DNA of 64,000 bases from Nipponacmea schrenckii (GCA_030562195.1 JAUJPP010000011.1:3658001-3722000), one strand, 5' to 3'. Positions 10,077 through 23,149 are shown, counted from the first letter of the stretch. Made by a program: numbers and translations. The notes: generated from the letters alone by a model not told the origin.

Positions 10077-11030
10077 TGTGTTCAATGGCCACTGCTGGGT
10101 GATAGGTGCAGTTGTGCAGATCCTCAAATGGCAGTAAAAGAGCTAGAATGTAGTAAATTTAACTGTTCCACAGTGAATTCAAACCTTTAAAAGGCATTCC
10201 CAGGCCAGTGCTTTTGGTGTCAGCTTTAGGCTCAATTTGACCCTTTTTCTCTGACCATAAGGTCGTCCCATTCTGATCTTGGAGTTGCACAATTACAGAT
10301 TTTGAATTGAGAAACTGGATGAAATCCAATCCAAGTTTTTTCTCTGACTGACACAACCAACACCTTACCCAACTGAGCTACAGTCTGTTCTAATAATTTC
10401 CTAACCATCTAAAATGGAAATATTGAACCACCTCTGTAATTCTAACAGTTAGTGTTTCAAAGTTCAAATATCTCAGAGAAAAGAAATCTCCAAATAATGA
10501 GCTCAATTCTCATGGTTGACGATAAATTGGTGAATTGTGTAGTCAGGTAAAAAATTAAGATAATGTCGTCTGAACCAATAGTCATCTATTTTTAGATATC
10601 AACTGCCAATTTTCTTTTTAATGATTCTATACGAAAATCTTTACAAAATAAAAAAATCACGAAGGATTGATAAATGGCAGACGAAATTCAATTTAGTCGA
10701 AGAAAATTTTCTACATCAAGATCGTAAACGACAAACTCGTCTGAGAGGATGTTCTGCTTGTCTGTTAAAATACTCAGGGATTTTTTATCACGATTGTCAT
10801 CAACGACTTTCTGGATTTGGTGTAAAAAATAATTTAGCTATAAAATAACAGAAATAGATTATGGCCTGGTAGAATAAATCTAATATGGTATGATACAAAA
10901 ATAACTGGAAATATTTTTTGGGGAATATAATTACTTTAATAAATAATTTGTGACATTTTTAAGATGATCTATTGGCTTGATAAAACCAAAGACAAAGGTA
11001 CAATCAGCGAAATGTTAAAGTTTTTTTGCA
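10077..11030. other. Mostly unique sequence
   Basis: Contains a short stretch resembling a decayed tRNA-type repeat (ACCCAACTGAGCTACAGTC near 10366). It also holds an isolated 75-codon ATG frame (10621-10848) preceded by an acceptor-like CTATTTTTAG at 10586-10595. I cannot recognise that peptide (see rejected items). Confidence 0.3.
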
Positions 11031-11200
11031 ACGTCACTAATAATGAATTATGCCTTGTGACCATTGTATTAGTGACGTCATCAAACAATAAGTCTTAGTG
11101 GAATTACAGACATCTGATAGAAAATTAGAATGGTGTCAATTGATACTATTAGTGTACCTGATACATAAATAATTACAAAACTTGTTAACAATCTCTTTAA
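11031..11200. repeat. Single degenerate copy of the CRE-hairpin repeat family
   Basis: ACGTCACTAATA (11031-11042) pairs with TATTAGTGACGT (11067-11078), and TGACGTCA recurs in the right arm. A single diverged unit of the 5277-5990 family follows immediately (AGTGGAATTACAGACATCTG, then GAAAATTAGAATGGTGT). The order hairpin then unit matches 5215-5990, so the hairpin is part of the element. Confidence 0.8.
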
Positions 11201-11448
11201 CTTAGAACACTTTCTGTTATGATTAAGAGAATTGAATTCTTTATACATGTAAGAAAAAACCAAGATACCATGAACTGACAGACTGACTGACACCTTGTAG
11301 AATGGTGCTATAAGATATTTTATCACCTACTTGAAGTGCACTGTGCATATAAAGGGAGGTAAAAAGAATTACTGTACCATATGTTTTAAACAAATTATAC
11401 TTTTATCAACTTTTTACATATCAACATAGTTCACAGGCTTGACTTGTA
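11201..11448. other. Spacer, no feature seen
   Basis: Unique AT-rich sequence between the hairpin repeat and the 40-bp array. No motif is recognised. Confidence 0.3.
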
Positions 11449-12896
11449 TCTTACATTTACATCTTCACAATGTCAAGCTATTACAAACTTCATCTTATAC
11501 ATCTTCACAATGTCAAGCTATTACAAACTTCATCTTATACATCTTCACAATGTCAAGTATTACAAACTTCATCTTATACATCTTCACAATTCAAGTTATT
11601 ACAAACTTCATCTTATACATCTTCACAATGTCAAGCTATTACAAACTTCATCTTATACATCTTCACAATGTCAAGTTATTACAAACTTCATCTTATACAT
11701 CTTCACAATGTCAAGTTATTACAAACTTCATCTTATACATCTTTACAATGTCAAGCTATTACAAACTTCATCTTATACATCTTCACAATGTCAAGCTATT
11801 ATAAACTTCATCTTATACATCTTCACAATGTCAAGTTATTACAAACTTCATCTTATACATCTTCACAATGTCAAGTTATTACAAACTTCATCTTATACAT
11901 CTTCACAATGTCAAGCTATTACAAACTTCATCTTATACATCTTCACAATGTCAAGTTATTACAAACTTCATCTTATACATCTTCACAATGTCAAGTTATT
12001 ACAAACTTCATCTTATACATCTTCACAATGTCAAGTTATTACAAACTTCATCTTATACATCTTCACAATGTCAAGCTTTAAAACAAACTTCATCTTATAT
12101 ATCTTCACAATGTCAAGCTATTACAAACTTCATCGTTTTACATATTCACAATGTCAAGCTATTACAAACTTCATCTTATATATCTTCACAATGTCAAGCT
12201 ATTACAAACTTCATCGTATACATATTCACAATGTCAAGCTATTACAAACTTCATCTTATATATCTTCACAATGTCAAGCTATTACAAACTTCATCGTTTT
12301 ACATATTCACAATGTCAAGCTATTACAAACTTCATCTTATATATCTTCACAATGTCAAGCTATTACAAACTTCATCTTATACATCTTCACAATGTCAAGC
12401 TATTACAAACTTCATCGTATACATATTCACAATGTCAAGCTATTACAAACTTCATCTTATATATCTTCACAATGTCAAGTTATAACAAACTTCATCTTAT
12501 ATATCTTTACAGTGTCAAGTTATTACAAACTTCATCTTATACATCTTCACAATGTCAAGTTATTACAAACTTCATCTTATACATCTTCACAATGTCAAGC
12601 TATTACAAACTTCATCTTATATATCTTCATAATGTCTGGTTATTACAAACTTCTTCTTATACATCTTCACAATGTCAAGCTATTACAAACTTCATCTTAT
12701 ACATCTTCACAATGTCAAGCTATAACAACTTCATCTTATACATCTTCACAATGTCAAGCTATTACAAACTTCATCTTATACATCTTCACAATGTCAAGCT
12801 ATTACAAACTTCATCTTATACATCTTCACAATGTCAAGCTATTACAAACTTCATCTTATACATCTTCACAATGTCAAGCTATAACAAACTTTGTCT
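11449..12896. repeat. 40-bp minisatellite array
   Basis: About 36 copies of a 40-bp unit containing ACATCTTCACAATGTCAAGC and TATTACAAACTTCATCTTAT. Variants (CATCGTTTTACATATTC, TCATCTTATATATC) recur in blocks at 12090-12480, suggesting multi-unit duplication. Because 40 is not a multiple of three and the unit has no stop in the cycled frames, several long overlapping frames (up to 500 codons) stay open. They encode pure repeats and are not genes. Confidence 0.95.
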
Positions 12897-13640
12897 TATA
12901 TTTTGACTGCAATATCCAACATAGTTGTAATAGGTTGACATTGTGACAATGAAGAAAATATTGATATTCCGGCACACAGTACTTTGTTTTTCAACAATAT
13001 TACATTTTAAAAGAACAGAAATATTAAAATATTTGAAGTATTAAAATTAATTTTGTACAAGAAAATCAAATAACTTGGAACATGTGGATATATTTTTTAT
13101 TTTCCGATTCCTTCCATAATCCCTTCTAGTATTTTCTATTGTAACTAAAGGAGCGAAATATTTTAATCTGGTGTCAAAATTAACTTCTAGCCTACTAGGA
13201 AATCAGATTGATCAATTTTATATCTTGGTATTCCTTCAATCCATTTGAATTTCTATAAAATATTGGTTTAAGTTTTTAAAAATACTGAAATACAACTTTA
13301 TTAACTGTTAAACTTCCACTGATATCAGGTAAGCTAATTTTAAAAATGTTTGCAGGCAGTTTTCTCCACTTGTGATAATAATTACTTTATAAAACTGCAC
13401 CGAGTTAAACCAAGTGAACCTAGTTTGAACCTAGAGTTAACCGGAGTTAAATAGAGTTAACTTAATGAACAAGTTATATCTGATAAATGCCTGATTACAG
13501 GGAACCGTCCTAACTACAGACAATCTCATAATTCGGTAAATATCTCTTCAATATTAGACATTCATAAACTTAATAGAATTATTTTATGTTGAATACGAGT
13601 TACATGAATTATATATAACAGAAATACTACGTCTAATGAA
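12897..13640. other. Spacer with a short GTTAA/GAACC-rich patch
   Basis: 13395-13475 has loosely repeated AGTTAAC, GAACCTAG and GAGTTAA words. Otherwise this is AT-rich sequence without a recognised feature. Confidence 0.35.
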
Positions 13641-14745
13641 TTTAAACTTGGCCAATAAGAGTATATATTCATCAGTAGATATACCTGCTGTCATAAATAA
13701 CATAACACAATCCTTATATAATCTGATAAATCTAACAAAACATTAAAATTTTAAACTTGGTCAATAAGAGTATATATTCATCAGTAGATATACCTGCTGT
13801 CATAAATAACATAACACAATCCTTATATAATCTGATAAATCTAACAAAACATTAAAATTTTAAACTTGGTCAATAAGAGTATATATTATCAGTAGATATA
13901 CCTGCTGTCATAAATAACATAACAAATCTTTATATAATCTGATAAATCTACAAAACATTAAAATTTTAAACTTGGTCAATAAGAGTATATATTCATCAGT
14001 AGATATACCTGCTGTTATAAATAACATAACACAATCCTTATATAATCTGATAAATCTAACAAAACATTAAAATTTTAAACTTGATCAATAAGAGTATATA
14101 TTCATCAGTAGATATACCTGCTGTCATAAATAACATAACAGAATCCTTATATAATCTGATAAATCAAACAAAACATTAAAATTTTAAACTTGGTCAATAA
14201 GAGTATATATTCATCAGTAGATATACCTGCTGTCATAAATAATATAACAGAATCCTTATATAATCTGATAAATCAAACAAAACATTAAAATTTTAAACTT
14301 GGTCAATAAGAGTATATATTCATCAGTAGATATACCTGCTGTTATAAATAACATAACACAATCCTTATATAATCTGATAAATCTAACAAAACATTAAAAT
14401 TTTAAACTTGGTCAATAAGAGTATATATTCATCAGTAGATATACCTGCTGCCATAAATAACATAACACAATCCTTATATAATCTGATAAATCTAACAAAA
14501 CATTAAAATTTTAAACTTGGTCAATAAGAGTATATATTCATCAGTAGATATACCTGCTGCCATAAATAACATAACACAATCCTTATATAATCTGATAAAT
14601 ATAGAACTAAGTAATTATCCATAAAAATCAATTAATTGATTAAAAGTTTTTCAATAATTTCTTAGTTTTGTGAGTATTTCCAGATTTTACAGGGAATTCT
14701 GTTACTTTATAACACCAGGTAAGATCACTGATGAATAATTAAGCA
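13640..14745. mobile_element. Family F element with nine 109-bp arm copies (minus orientation)
   Basis: Nine tandem 109-bp units (AACTTGGTCAATAAGAGTAT, ATTCATCAGTAGATATACC, TAAATAACATAACACAATCC) run to about 14600. A central AT-rich segment follows, then a single inverted arm at 14660-14745 (TTCTGTTACTTTATAACACC, AGGTAAG, ACTGATGAAT). Unit orientation is opposite to the array at 20289-22925. The outer terminus is not clear. Confidence 0.85.
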
Positions 14746-15074
14746 ATAAACGATCACCCTATGGTTGAAAAATTGAATAAATGCAAATTTAAGTATCCAA
14801 AATTCATTCTTTCCCATTAAATATTAAAATCAACATAATAGTGTTAAAAATAAATTTTATAAAAAAAAATCTATGAATTAGTCTTTTGATGTCTGACAAT
14901 AATCTATCTGGTATAATTAAATTATATTTTTTTATTTCTGCAAGTTAATAGAATTCTAAAATAACAGTACCATTGTTATTTCTCCTTTGATGATTGTAAA
15001 TTGTTAAAACTTTATTCAATCGTGACCTGTAAAGGTGGAAAAGTATCAATATTTGTTCCACCTTAACGCATTCA

Positions 15075-15290
15075 AAATGGCAGAGTGTATAAGGGTGAGG
15101 GAGATGGAGATTTACATCCTACTCTTCTGCACCTTATGATGCTAATAAAGACAAGCAATGCCATGCAGTGTGCAATGAGGGAAATTTTGCCACGACAGCA
15201 GCATGAGCCTACTCTTTTTTGTTGAGGGATCTTAAACGTCTAGAGCCTGTAGCACACAGGGCCTGGGTTTATTGTATCTATTGGTAAAGG
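15075..15290 (-). mobile_element. SINE-1 3' part, minus strand
   Basis: Reads, in inverted order relative to 18670-19130, TTTACATCCTACTCTTCTGC, GCAATGCCATGCAGTGTGC, GAGGGAAATTTTGCCA and CACACAGGGCCTGGGTTTA. The tRNA-like head is absent. 14746-15074, between this and the 109-bp array, is unremarkable. Confidence 0.75.
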
Positions 15291-16436
15291 AATTGAAATA
15301 ACTGAACCAAAATAGACAAATCTTTCTTTTATTACCGACTGCGAGACTAGTAAATAAACTTCCACTTCCTGTTCTGTCTACGTTCCTACTCTCCATGACA
15401 ACTGTTTACATTTCCAACCACTACTGCTCCTAATCTGACTGTTGACCTTTAGTAATGTTCAGCGTCTGTCAGACCAAAACCTTGCGTAATTAAATCACCG
15501 TGGCTCAGACACGACGAGACAAGTCATGAAATCTCTGGATTGCTCAAGAATAAAATAAAATACACTCAGATATTTTTATAGTTATCAATGATGATAAATA
15601 TAGAATTCTTCAGGTTTTCCTCGATAGTTGCCCCTCTGTTTTAAAATCAAATTAAAGTTGATGCATGCAGGCTGCCATTTTTTATGAGGTGACGTCTTGC
15701 AGAATGACATCAAGTTTCATGAAAATAGAGCCTTTTTTTTGTTCTCACTCAATAACGAGCTGAAAATTTAAATCAGGGAGCAGTTGAGGTGCGAATTATT
15801 GACTAGTTTGAGTTCTGTCAATATAAATTACAAATTGAAAGCGTGATTGAAAATGTATTTTTAGTATTTAAAAACAGAAGTCAACCATCAGTTGATCAAT
15901 AATTTGAAATTGACATGGGTTGAAAAATGACAAAACAAAACAAGAACATTCTTATCAAATCTTTAAACTCTTTAAAGAAATTAAGATTTTTCAAAGATCG
16001 GGAATATTTTTGGAAATTATTGGTATGGAATTTTAATATATATTGAAATGAGGAGAGCAGTATATTTATGCTCATTTTAAATGGACTCATTAAATAAATT
16101 TAATCAAATTAAATAACTTATTGTAAATTTGTTGTAAGAATTTACACAGTCTAGCTTTACATTTGAGACCATTGCATTTCATTTCACTCATAAACCTGAA
16201 ATCTTGGTTCTATCACTAAAAACTGTTTTAACAGACTAGACACTATAAGTAGAACAATGTAAGTAGAAATATCTGACACTGGTTTAAAACAATAAAATAA
16301 TATTTAATTCTAATGTTTTTTAGACTGAAATAATATCAACAGTTTGATTCTATTAACTATCAGATGTTTCTTTACCATGATATCAGTTTAACCGTGGCCA
16401 CAAGATTTCATTTATTTTACACACTCTCACTATTAG
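15291..16436. other. Unique AT-rich sequence without a recognised gene
   Basis: No domain-bearing frame, RNA gene or tandem repeat recognised. A 64-codon minus-strand frame at 15896-16090 is low-complexity and unsupported. Confidence 0.3.
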
Positions 16437-16880
16437 CAAGGGCCTCGGTTTATTGTCCCAACTGAACGACTAGGCACTTTTTCATGTGGGTCACTCCGAC
16501 CTGCATCACTGACAAGGGGAAACCGGGCTGAAAGTTGGGTTCTGACCTTTATTGAACATGCTCAGCTTACGACAAGTCTCTATCTGAGACTTTCTCGCTA
16601 TATTGGATTGAACCCTGGACCTTCAGGTTAGTGAGCAAGCATCTAACTCACTGAGTCACCACAGCTCTCTACTGACAGGGTTGAAGTATTATCTCTACCT
16701 ATACTAGGATTGAACCCTGGACCTTCAGGTTAGTGAGCAAGCATCTAACTCACTGAGCCACCACAGCTCACTACTGACAGGGTTGAAGTATTATCTCAAC
16801 CTATACTAGGATTGAACCCTGGACCTTCAGGTTAGTGAGCAAGCATCTAACTCACTGAGCCACCGCAGCACCAAGGTAAA
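16437..16880 (-). mobile_element. SINE-1 copy with triplicated tRNA-like head, minus strand
   Basis: Starts with the SINE body (CCTCGGTTTATTGTCCC, CGACTAGGCACTTTTTCATG, CTGCATCACTGAC) and continues into three 102-bp repeats of the tRNA-like head in reverse orientation. Each repeat has GGATTGAACCCTGGACC (complement of the box B-like GGTTCAATCC) and AACTCACTGAG(T/C)CACCAC (complement of the box A-like region). The repeats begin about 102 bases apart (16606, 16708 and about 16810). This is an intermediate stage between a single SINE and the long head array at 51120-52530. Confidence 0.8.
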
Positions 16881-17048
16881 CTTGGAGACAAAATAAAGTG
16901 ATTTGACCATGCCATTTCAAACTGGGGTGTAGTTAATTTACAAAAATTCAAACAAAACATTCAATAATCTATTTCAGACTCATTCATTATTCATTGACAA
17001 ATTATAATTTGTGGAACAAAGTATTACAAGTTAATTTAAACCCTGTTC

Positions 17049-18634
17049 CAAGTCAACTATTAGTTAGAACTAACTCTATATTGATTTTAAATTGATGGAC
17101 AGCCAATAGTAGGAAATAGTTGGTACAAGTCAACTATTAGTTAGAACTAACTCTATATTGATTTTAAATTGATGGACAGCCAATAGTAGGAAATAGTTGG
17201 TACAAGTCAACTATTAGTTAGAACTAACTCTATATTGATTTTAAATTGATGGACAGCCAATAGTAGGAAATAGTTGGTACAAGTCAACTATTAGTTAGAA
17301 CTAACTCTATATTGATTTTAAATTGATGGACAGCCAATAGTAGGAAATAGTTGGTACAAGTCAACTATTAGTTAGAACTAACTCTATATTGATTTTAAAT
17401 TGATGGACAGCCAATAGTAGGAAATAGTTGGTACAAGTCAACTATTAGTTAGAACTAACTCTATATTGATTTTAAATTGATGGACAGCCAATAGTAGGAA
17501 ATAGTTGGTACAAGTCAACTATTAGTTAGAACTAACTCTATATTGATTTTAAATTGATGGACAGCCAATAGTAGGAAATAGTTGGTACAAGTCAACTATT
17601 AGTTAGAACTAACTCTATATTGATTTTAAATTGATGGACAGCCAATAGTAGGAAATAGTTGGTACAAGTCAACTATTAGTTAGAACTAACTCTATATTGA
17701 TTTTAAATTGATGGACAGCCAATAGTAGGAAATAGTTGGTACAAGTCAACTATTAGTTAGAACTAACTCTATATTGATTTTAAATTGATGGACAGCCAAT
17801 AGTAGGAAATAGTTGGTACAAGTCAACTATTAGTTAGAACTAACTCTATATTGATTTTAAATTGATGGACAGCCAATAGTAGGAAATAGTTGGTACAAGT
17901 CAACTATTAGTTAGAACTAACTCTATATTGATTTTAAATTGATGGACAGCCAATAGTAGGAAATAGTTGGTACAAGTCAACTATTAGTTAGAACTAACTC
18001 TATATTGATTTTAAATTGATGGACAGCCAATAGTAGGAAATAGTTGGTACAAGTCAACTATTAGTTAGAACTAACTCTATATTGATTTTAAATTGATGGA
18101 CAGTCAATAGTAGGAAATAGTTGGTACAAGTCAACTATTAGTTAGAACTAACTCTATATTGATTTTAAATTGATGGACAGCCAATAGTAGGAAATAGTTG
18201 GTACAAGTCAACTATTAGTTAGAACTAACTCTATATTGATTTTAAATTGATGGACAGCCAATAGTAGGAAATAGTTGGTACAAGTCAACTATTAGTTAGA
18301 ACTAACTCTATATTGATTTTAAATTGATGGACAGTCAATAGTAGGAAATAGTTGGTACAAGTCAACTATTAGTTAGAACTAACTCTATATTGATTTTAAA
18401 TTGATGGACAGCCAATAGTAGGAAATAGTTGGTACAAGTCAACTATTAGTTAGAACTAACTCTATATTGATTTTAAATTGATGGACAGCCCAATAGTAGG
18501 AAATAGTTGGTACAAGTCAACTATTAGTTAGAACTAACTCTATATTGATTTTAAATTGATGGACAGCCAATAGTAGGAAATAGTTGGTACAAGTCAACTA
18601 TTAGTTAGAACTAACTCTATATTGATTTTAAATT
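17049..18634. repeat. Highly homogeneous 77-bp minisatellite
   Basis: About 20.6 copies of a 77-bp unit (CAAGTCAACTATTAGTTAGA, ACTAACTCTATATTGATTTT, GATGGACAGCCAATAGTAGG). Only rare changes are visible: GCC to GTC at two sites (about 18102 and 18334) and one extra C near 18490. The unit contains short inverted repeats (AATAGTTG/CAACTATT across the unit junction, and GTTAGAACTAAC). Near-identity implies recent expansion or homogenisation. Confidence 0.97.
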
Positions 18635-18669
18635 CAAGATGAATCAGTATCTTTATATCATTTCTCTAA

Positions 18670-19130
18670 ATTAATTATAGGTTATCTTGCTGGCTCAGTG
18701 AGTAAAGATTCTTGCTCCCTTAACTTGGTCCAGGGTCCTCATAACGGTTGAGATAAACTTTCGGATCCTTCAACCCTGTTTCCTCTAGTCAGTGATGCAG
18801 GACAGGGGCCCTTCAACCCTGTTTCCTCTAGTCAGTGATGCAGGACAGGGGCCCTTCAACCCTGTTTCCTCTAGTCAGTGATGCAGGACAGGGGCTGTCA
18901 TGGAAAAAGCGTCTAGTCGTTTAGATGGGACAATAAACTGAGACCGGTGTGCTACAGGCTGTGTATGTTAGATCCCAGTTAGATCGACAGTTGGAAATCA
19001 CAACTGTCCTCACAAACTTTTCATCACTACACACTGCATCACGCTGCCCGTTTTCATTCGGCCATTAGGTACAGAATAGTAGGACGTAAAATCCAAACAT
19101 TTTATTTTGTTATTAATAAAAAATTTTTGA
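18670..19130 (+). mobile_element. SINE-1, near full-length copy
   Basis: The tRNA-like head starts near 18670 with box A-like TGGCTCAGTGAGTAAAG. The box B region (CCAGGGTCCTCATAACGG) is decayed relative to GGTTCAATCC in other copies. The body contains TTCAACCCTGTTTCCTCTAG and GTCAGTGATGCAGGACAGG, here triplicated in tandem (about 18775-18895). AAAGCGTCTAGTCGTTTAG and GGGACAATAAACTGAGACC follow, and the copy ends in ACATTTTATTTTGTTATTAA, an A/T-rich tail. This copy gives the order of parts used to read the fragments elsewhere. Transcription would need an intact box B, which this copy lacks. Confidence 0.8.
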
Positions 19131-19639
19131 CAAAAAGCAAAAAATAAACAATCTGGATGTGGTATGTAATTAACGAGATGTTAACGAATTGAATTATATT
19201 TTTAACGAGTATCCCTCTATCTTCCTGCTGTATTTACCTATCTACCTGTCAGTTAACGAGATATAGACCTTCTACCTGCAGGGAGACAACCTACATCAAA
19301 TAGTCCTAATTAACCAGAATGTTTTTAATTATCTCATGGTATCATAATTATAAAAACTTGTCAATCACAACCTGAACCTTCTTAACACAAGAAAAAGTTG
19401 TATTTTTATCCCCAGAAAGAAGGTGCAGTGAATAGTTTGTTCTTTGTGTTTCTTTTTTGTTGTTCTTTCTTTTTCTTGTACCTTAGTTTGAAGTGTCCTG
19501 TATTTAGCTTAATAAATATTGGTATTTTGTATTAAAGGAGAAGAAGTATCTAAAACATCCTATATAATTTAGAATTGATCCAAGTTTTACTGAGTATTTA
19601 TTTCTATAGCTACAGTTAGTGTTATTTTCTAGAGTTATC
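19131..19639. other. Unique AT-rich spacer
   Basis: No feature recognised. Confidence 0.3.
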
Positions 19640-19890
19640 AATAATAATAATAATGGAGTTTTACGTCCTACTTTTCTGAACTTAATGGGTTAATGAAGAA
19701 AGGCAACACCATTCATTGTGCAATAAGGGGAAAATTTGCAGAAATCAGTCTAATCTTTTTGTGATTTCCAATTGTCAGAGATCTTTGACACGGACAGCCT
19801 GTATCACACAGGGCCTTGGTTTATTGTCCAATCTAAATGACCAAAGGTTCAGATCCTTCGATCTGCATTTATCATCTAACTAATTGTTCA
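19640..19890 (-). mobile_element. SINE-1 body and 3' part, minus strand
   Basis: Contains GGAGTTTTACGTCCTACTTT, GTGCAATAAGGGGAAAATTT, TTGTGATTTCCAATTGTCAG, CACACAGGGCCTTGGTTTAT and TGTCCAATCTAAATGACC, the SINE-1 order in reverse. The head is missing. Confidence 0.75.
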
Positions 19891-20288
19891 CAATAATTTA
19901 GAGTACCTGCCTTGACTAGAATTTAGACTAGATGATACCTGGTGTTAGATCATTACAGACATAGCTCTGATAATATTTGATAGAATATCATTCCTACTTC
20001 TGTAATATATTAGAACTTCCTAATTTAACTTCCTGATATCACAGCCTGAATCTGTCACCAAATACCACGTGTGGTTTAATTCATATATCTATAGTATTAT
20101 TTAATATCATCTCTACCAGTGTTTCCGGTATCAGATTTCAATACGGTAAAACTCAGATTAATAGAAGACAGGAGGTAGAATCCTTGGTGTGATTTACGAT
20201 GTAAAATTATTAATTCAGTAGAAATGAAGAAATGTCACAAACCACACCTCAACCTTTTCGCACTCTTATACATGACTTAACTGTAATC
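19891..20288. other. Unique AT-rich spacer
   Basis: No feature recognised between the SINE fragment and the family F element. Confidence 0.3.
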
Positions 20289-22925
20289 TTAAAGTGATAC
20301 TGTGTCTCTGCATGAACATAAAATTTTAAGTTCTCAAGAATGGTCAATATGAGTATATATTCATCAGTACCTGGTGTTATAAAGTAACAGAATCCCTGTA
20401 AAATCTGGAAAACTCCAAAAAGTCATTATTAAAAATAGCTTAATCAATTTATTTAATGTTTAGTGCATTTTTTTACTAATAATTATTAAGATTTATCAGA
20501 TTATATAATGATTCTGTTATGTTATTTATGACAGCAGGTATATCTACTGATGAATATATACTCTTATTGACCAAGTTTAAAATTTTAATGTTTTGTTAGA
20601 TTTATCAGATTATATAATGATTCTGTTATGTTATTTATGACAGCAGGTATATCTACTGATGAATATATACTCTTATTGACCAAGTTTAAAATTTTAATGT
20701 TTTGTTAGATTTATCAGATTATATAAGGATTCTGTTATGTTATTTATGACAGCAGGTATATCTACTGATGAATATATACTCTTATTGACCAAGTTTAAAA
20801 TTTTAATGTTTTGTTTGATTTATCAGATTATATAAGGATTCTGTTATGTTATTTATGACAGCAGGTATATCTACTGATGAATATATACTCTTATTGACTA
20901 AGTTTAAAATTTTAATGTTTTGTTAGATTTATCAGATTATATAAGGATTCTGTTATGTTATTTATGACAGCAGGTATATCTACTGATGAATATATACTCT
21001 TATTGACCAAGTTTAAAATTTTAATGTTTTGTTAGATTTATCAGATTATATAAGGATTCTGTTATGTTATTTATGACAGCAGGTATATCTACTGATGAAT
21101 ATATACTCTTATTGACCAAGTTTAAAATTTTAATGTTTTGTTAGATTTATTAGATTATATAAGGATTGTGTTATGTTATTTATGACAGCAGGTTTATCTA
21201 CTGATGAATATATACTCTTATTGACCAAGTTTAAAATTTTAATGTTTTGTTAGATTTATCAGATTATATAAGGATTCTGTTATGTTATTTATGACAGCAG
21301 GTATATCTACTGATGAATATATACTCTTATTGACCAAGTTTAAAATTTTAATGTTTTGTTAGATTTATCAGATTATATAAGGATTCTGTTATGTTATTTA
21401 TGACAGCAGGTTTATCTACTGATGAATATATACTCTTATTGACCAAGTTTAAAATTTTAATGTTTTGTTTGATTTATCAGATTATATAAGGATTCTGTTA
21501 TGTTATTTATAACAGCAGGTATATCTACTGATGAATATATACTCTTATTGACCAAGTTTAAAATTTTAATGTTTTGTTAGATTTATCAGATTATATAAAG
21601 ATTCTGTTATGTTATTTATGACAGCAGGTATATCTACTGATGAATATATACTCTTATTGATCAAGTTTAAAATTTTAATGTTTTGTTAGATTTATCAGAT
21701 TATATAAGGATTCTGTTATGTTATTTATGACAGCAGGTATATCTACTGATGAATATATACTCTTATTGACCAAGTTTAAAATTTTAATGTTTTGTTTGAT
21801 TTATCAGATAATATAAAGATTCTGTTATGTTATTTTGTGACAGCAGGTATATCTACTGATGAAATATATACTCTTATTGACCAAGTTTAAAATTTTAATG
21901 TTTTGTTAGATTTATCAGATTATATAAGGATTCTGTTATGTTATTTATGGCAGCAGGTATATCTACTGATGAATATATACTCTTATTGACCAAGTTTAAA
22001 ATTTTAATGTTTTGTTAGATTTATCAGATTATATAAGGATTCTGTTATGTTATTTATGACATCAGGTTTATCTACTGATGAATATATACTCTTATTGACC
22101 AAGTTTAAAATTTTAATGTTTTGTTTGATTTATCAGATTATATAAAGATTCTGTTATGTTATTTATGACAGCAGGTATATCTACTGATGAATATATACTC
22201 TTATTGACCAAGTTTAAAATTTTAATGTTTTGTTAGATTTATCAGATTATATAAGGATTCTGTTATGTTATTTATGACAGCAGGTATATCTACTGATGAA
22301 TATATACTCTTATTGACCAAGTTTAAAATTTTAATGTTTTGTTAGATTTATCAGATTATATAAGGATTCTGTTATGTTATTTATGACAGCAGGTATATCT
22401 ACTGATGAATATATACTCTTATTGACCAAGTTTAAAATTTTAATGTTTTGTTAGATTTATCAGATTATATAAGGATTCTGTTATGTTATTTATGACAGCA
22501 GGTATATCTACTGATGAATATATACTCTTATTGACCAAGTTTAAAATTTTAATGTTTTGTTAGATTTATCAGATTATATAAGGATTGTGTTATGTTATTT
22601 ATGACAGCAGGTATATCTACTGATGAATATATACTCTTATTGACCAAGTTTAAAATTTTAATGTTTTGTTAGATTTATCAGATTATATAAGGATTGTGTT
22701 ATGTTATTTATGACAGCAGGTATATCTACTGATGAATATATACTCTTATTGACCAAGTTTAAAATTTTAATGTTTTGTTATGATTTATCAGATTATATAA
22801 GGATGTCAGTTATGTTATTATCAGCAGGTATATCTACTGATGAATATAAACGCCACCAAGATTTTAAAATTTTAATACAGTCAATCCTTGGACCATATTA
22901 ACTCGATTATATAAAAACACTGATT
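20289..22925. mobile_element. Family F foldback element with ~21 tandem 109-bp arm copies
   Basis: The left end is TTAA|AGTGATACTGTG (TTAA at 20289-20292), followed by a single arm (GTTCTCAAGAATGGTCAATA, TTCATCAGTACCTGGTG) and an AT-rich centre (about 20420-20510). Then come about 21 direct copies of the opposite arm: GGATTCTGTTATGTTATTTA, TGACAGCAGGTATATCTACT, GATGAATATATACTCTTATT, GACCAAGTTTAAAATTTTAA. The period is 109 bp with mostly single-base variants. The last units decay at 22795-22900. I find no matching right terminus. No transposase is present, so any mobility would be in trans. The units resemble an inverted copy of the single left arm, so the array looks like one TIR amplified in tandem. 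Confidence 0.9.
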
Positions 22926-23149
22926 TTTCATGTTTATTCAAGCAGGTAAATAACTACTCATTAATATATCTCCTTTGAACATTTCAAGTATTTTATGAGT
23001 TTTACGGTGTAGAAAATAAAGAAACTATAAGGTCTTGTAACTTTATTTCATAAAGTCATGGCCAAATATTAATGTTGAATAGTATATCTTTATGCAAGAA
23101 CCGTAAATAAAACTCATGTATAATGATTCTATCAGCTTGATCAAGTATA

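Noticed and set aside
10596..10848. Possible terminal exon (75-codon ATG frame after an acceptor-like TTTTTAG)
   Set aside because: The peptide has a basic, mixed composition (RRIDKWQTKFNLVEENF), but I recognise no family and see no partner exon. It is worth a database search: a hit to a conserved protein would revive it.
11444..12946. 500-codon open frame
   Set aside because: It lies entirely in the 40-bp array. The peptide is the repeat read in three cycled frames, with overlapping equivalents in the other frames.
20520..22900. ACTGATGA in every 109-bp unit as a hammerhead core
   Set aside because: No stem II plus GAAA follows at the right spacing. The CTGATGA word alone is not enough.
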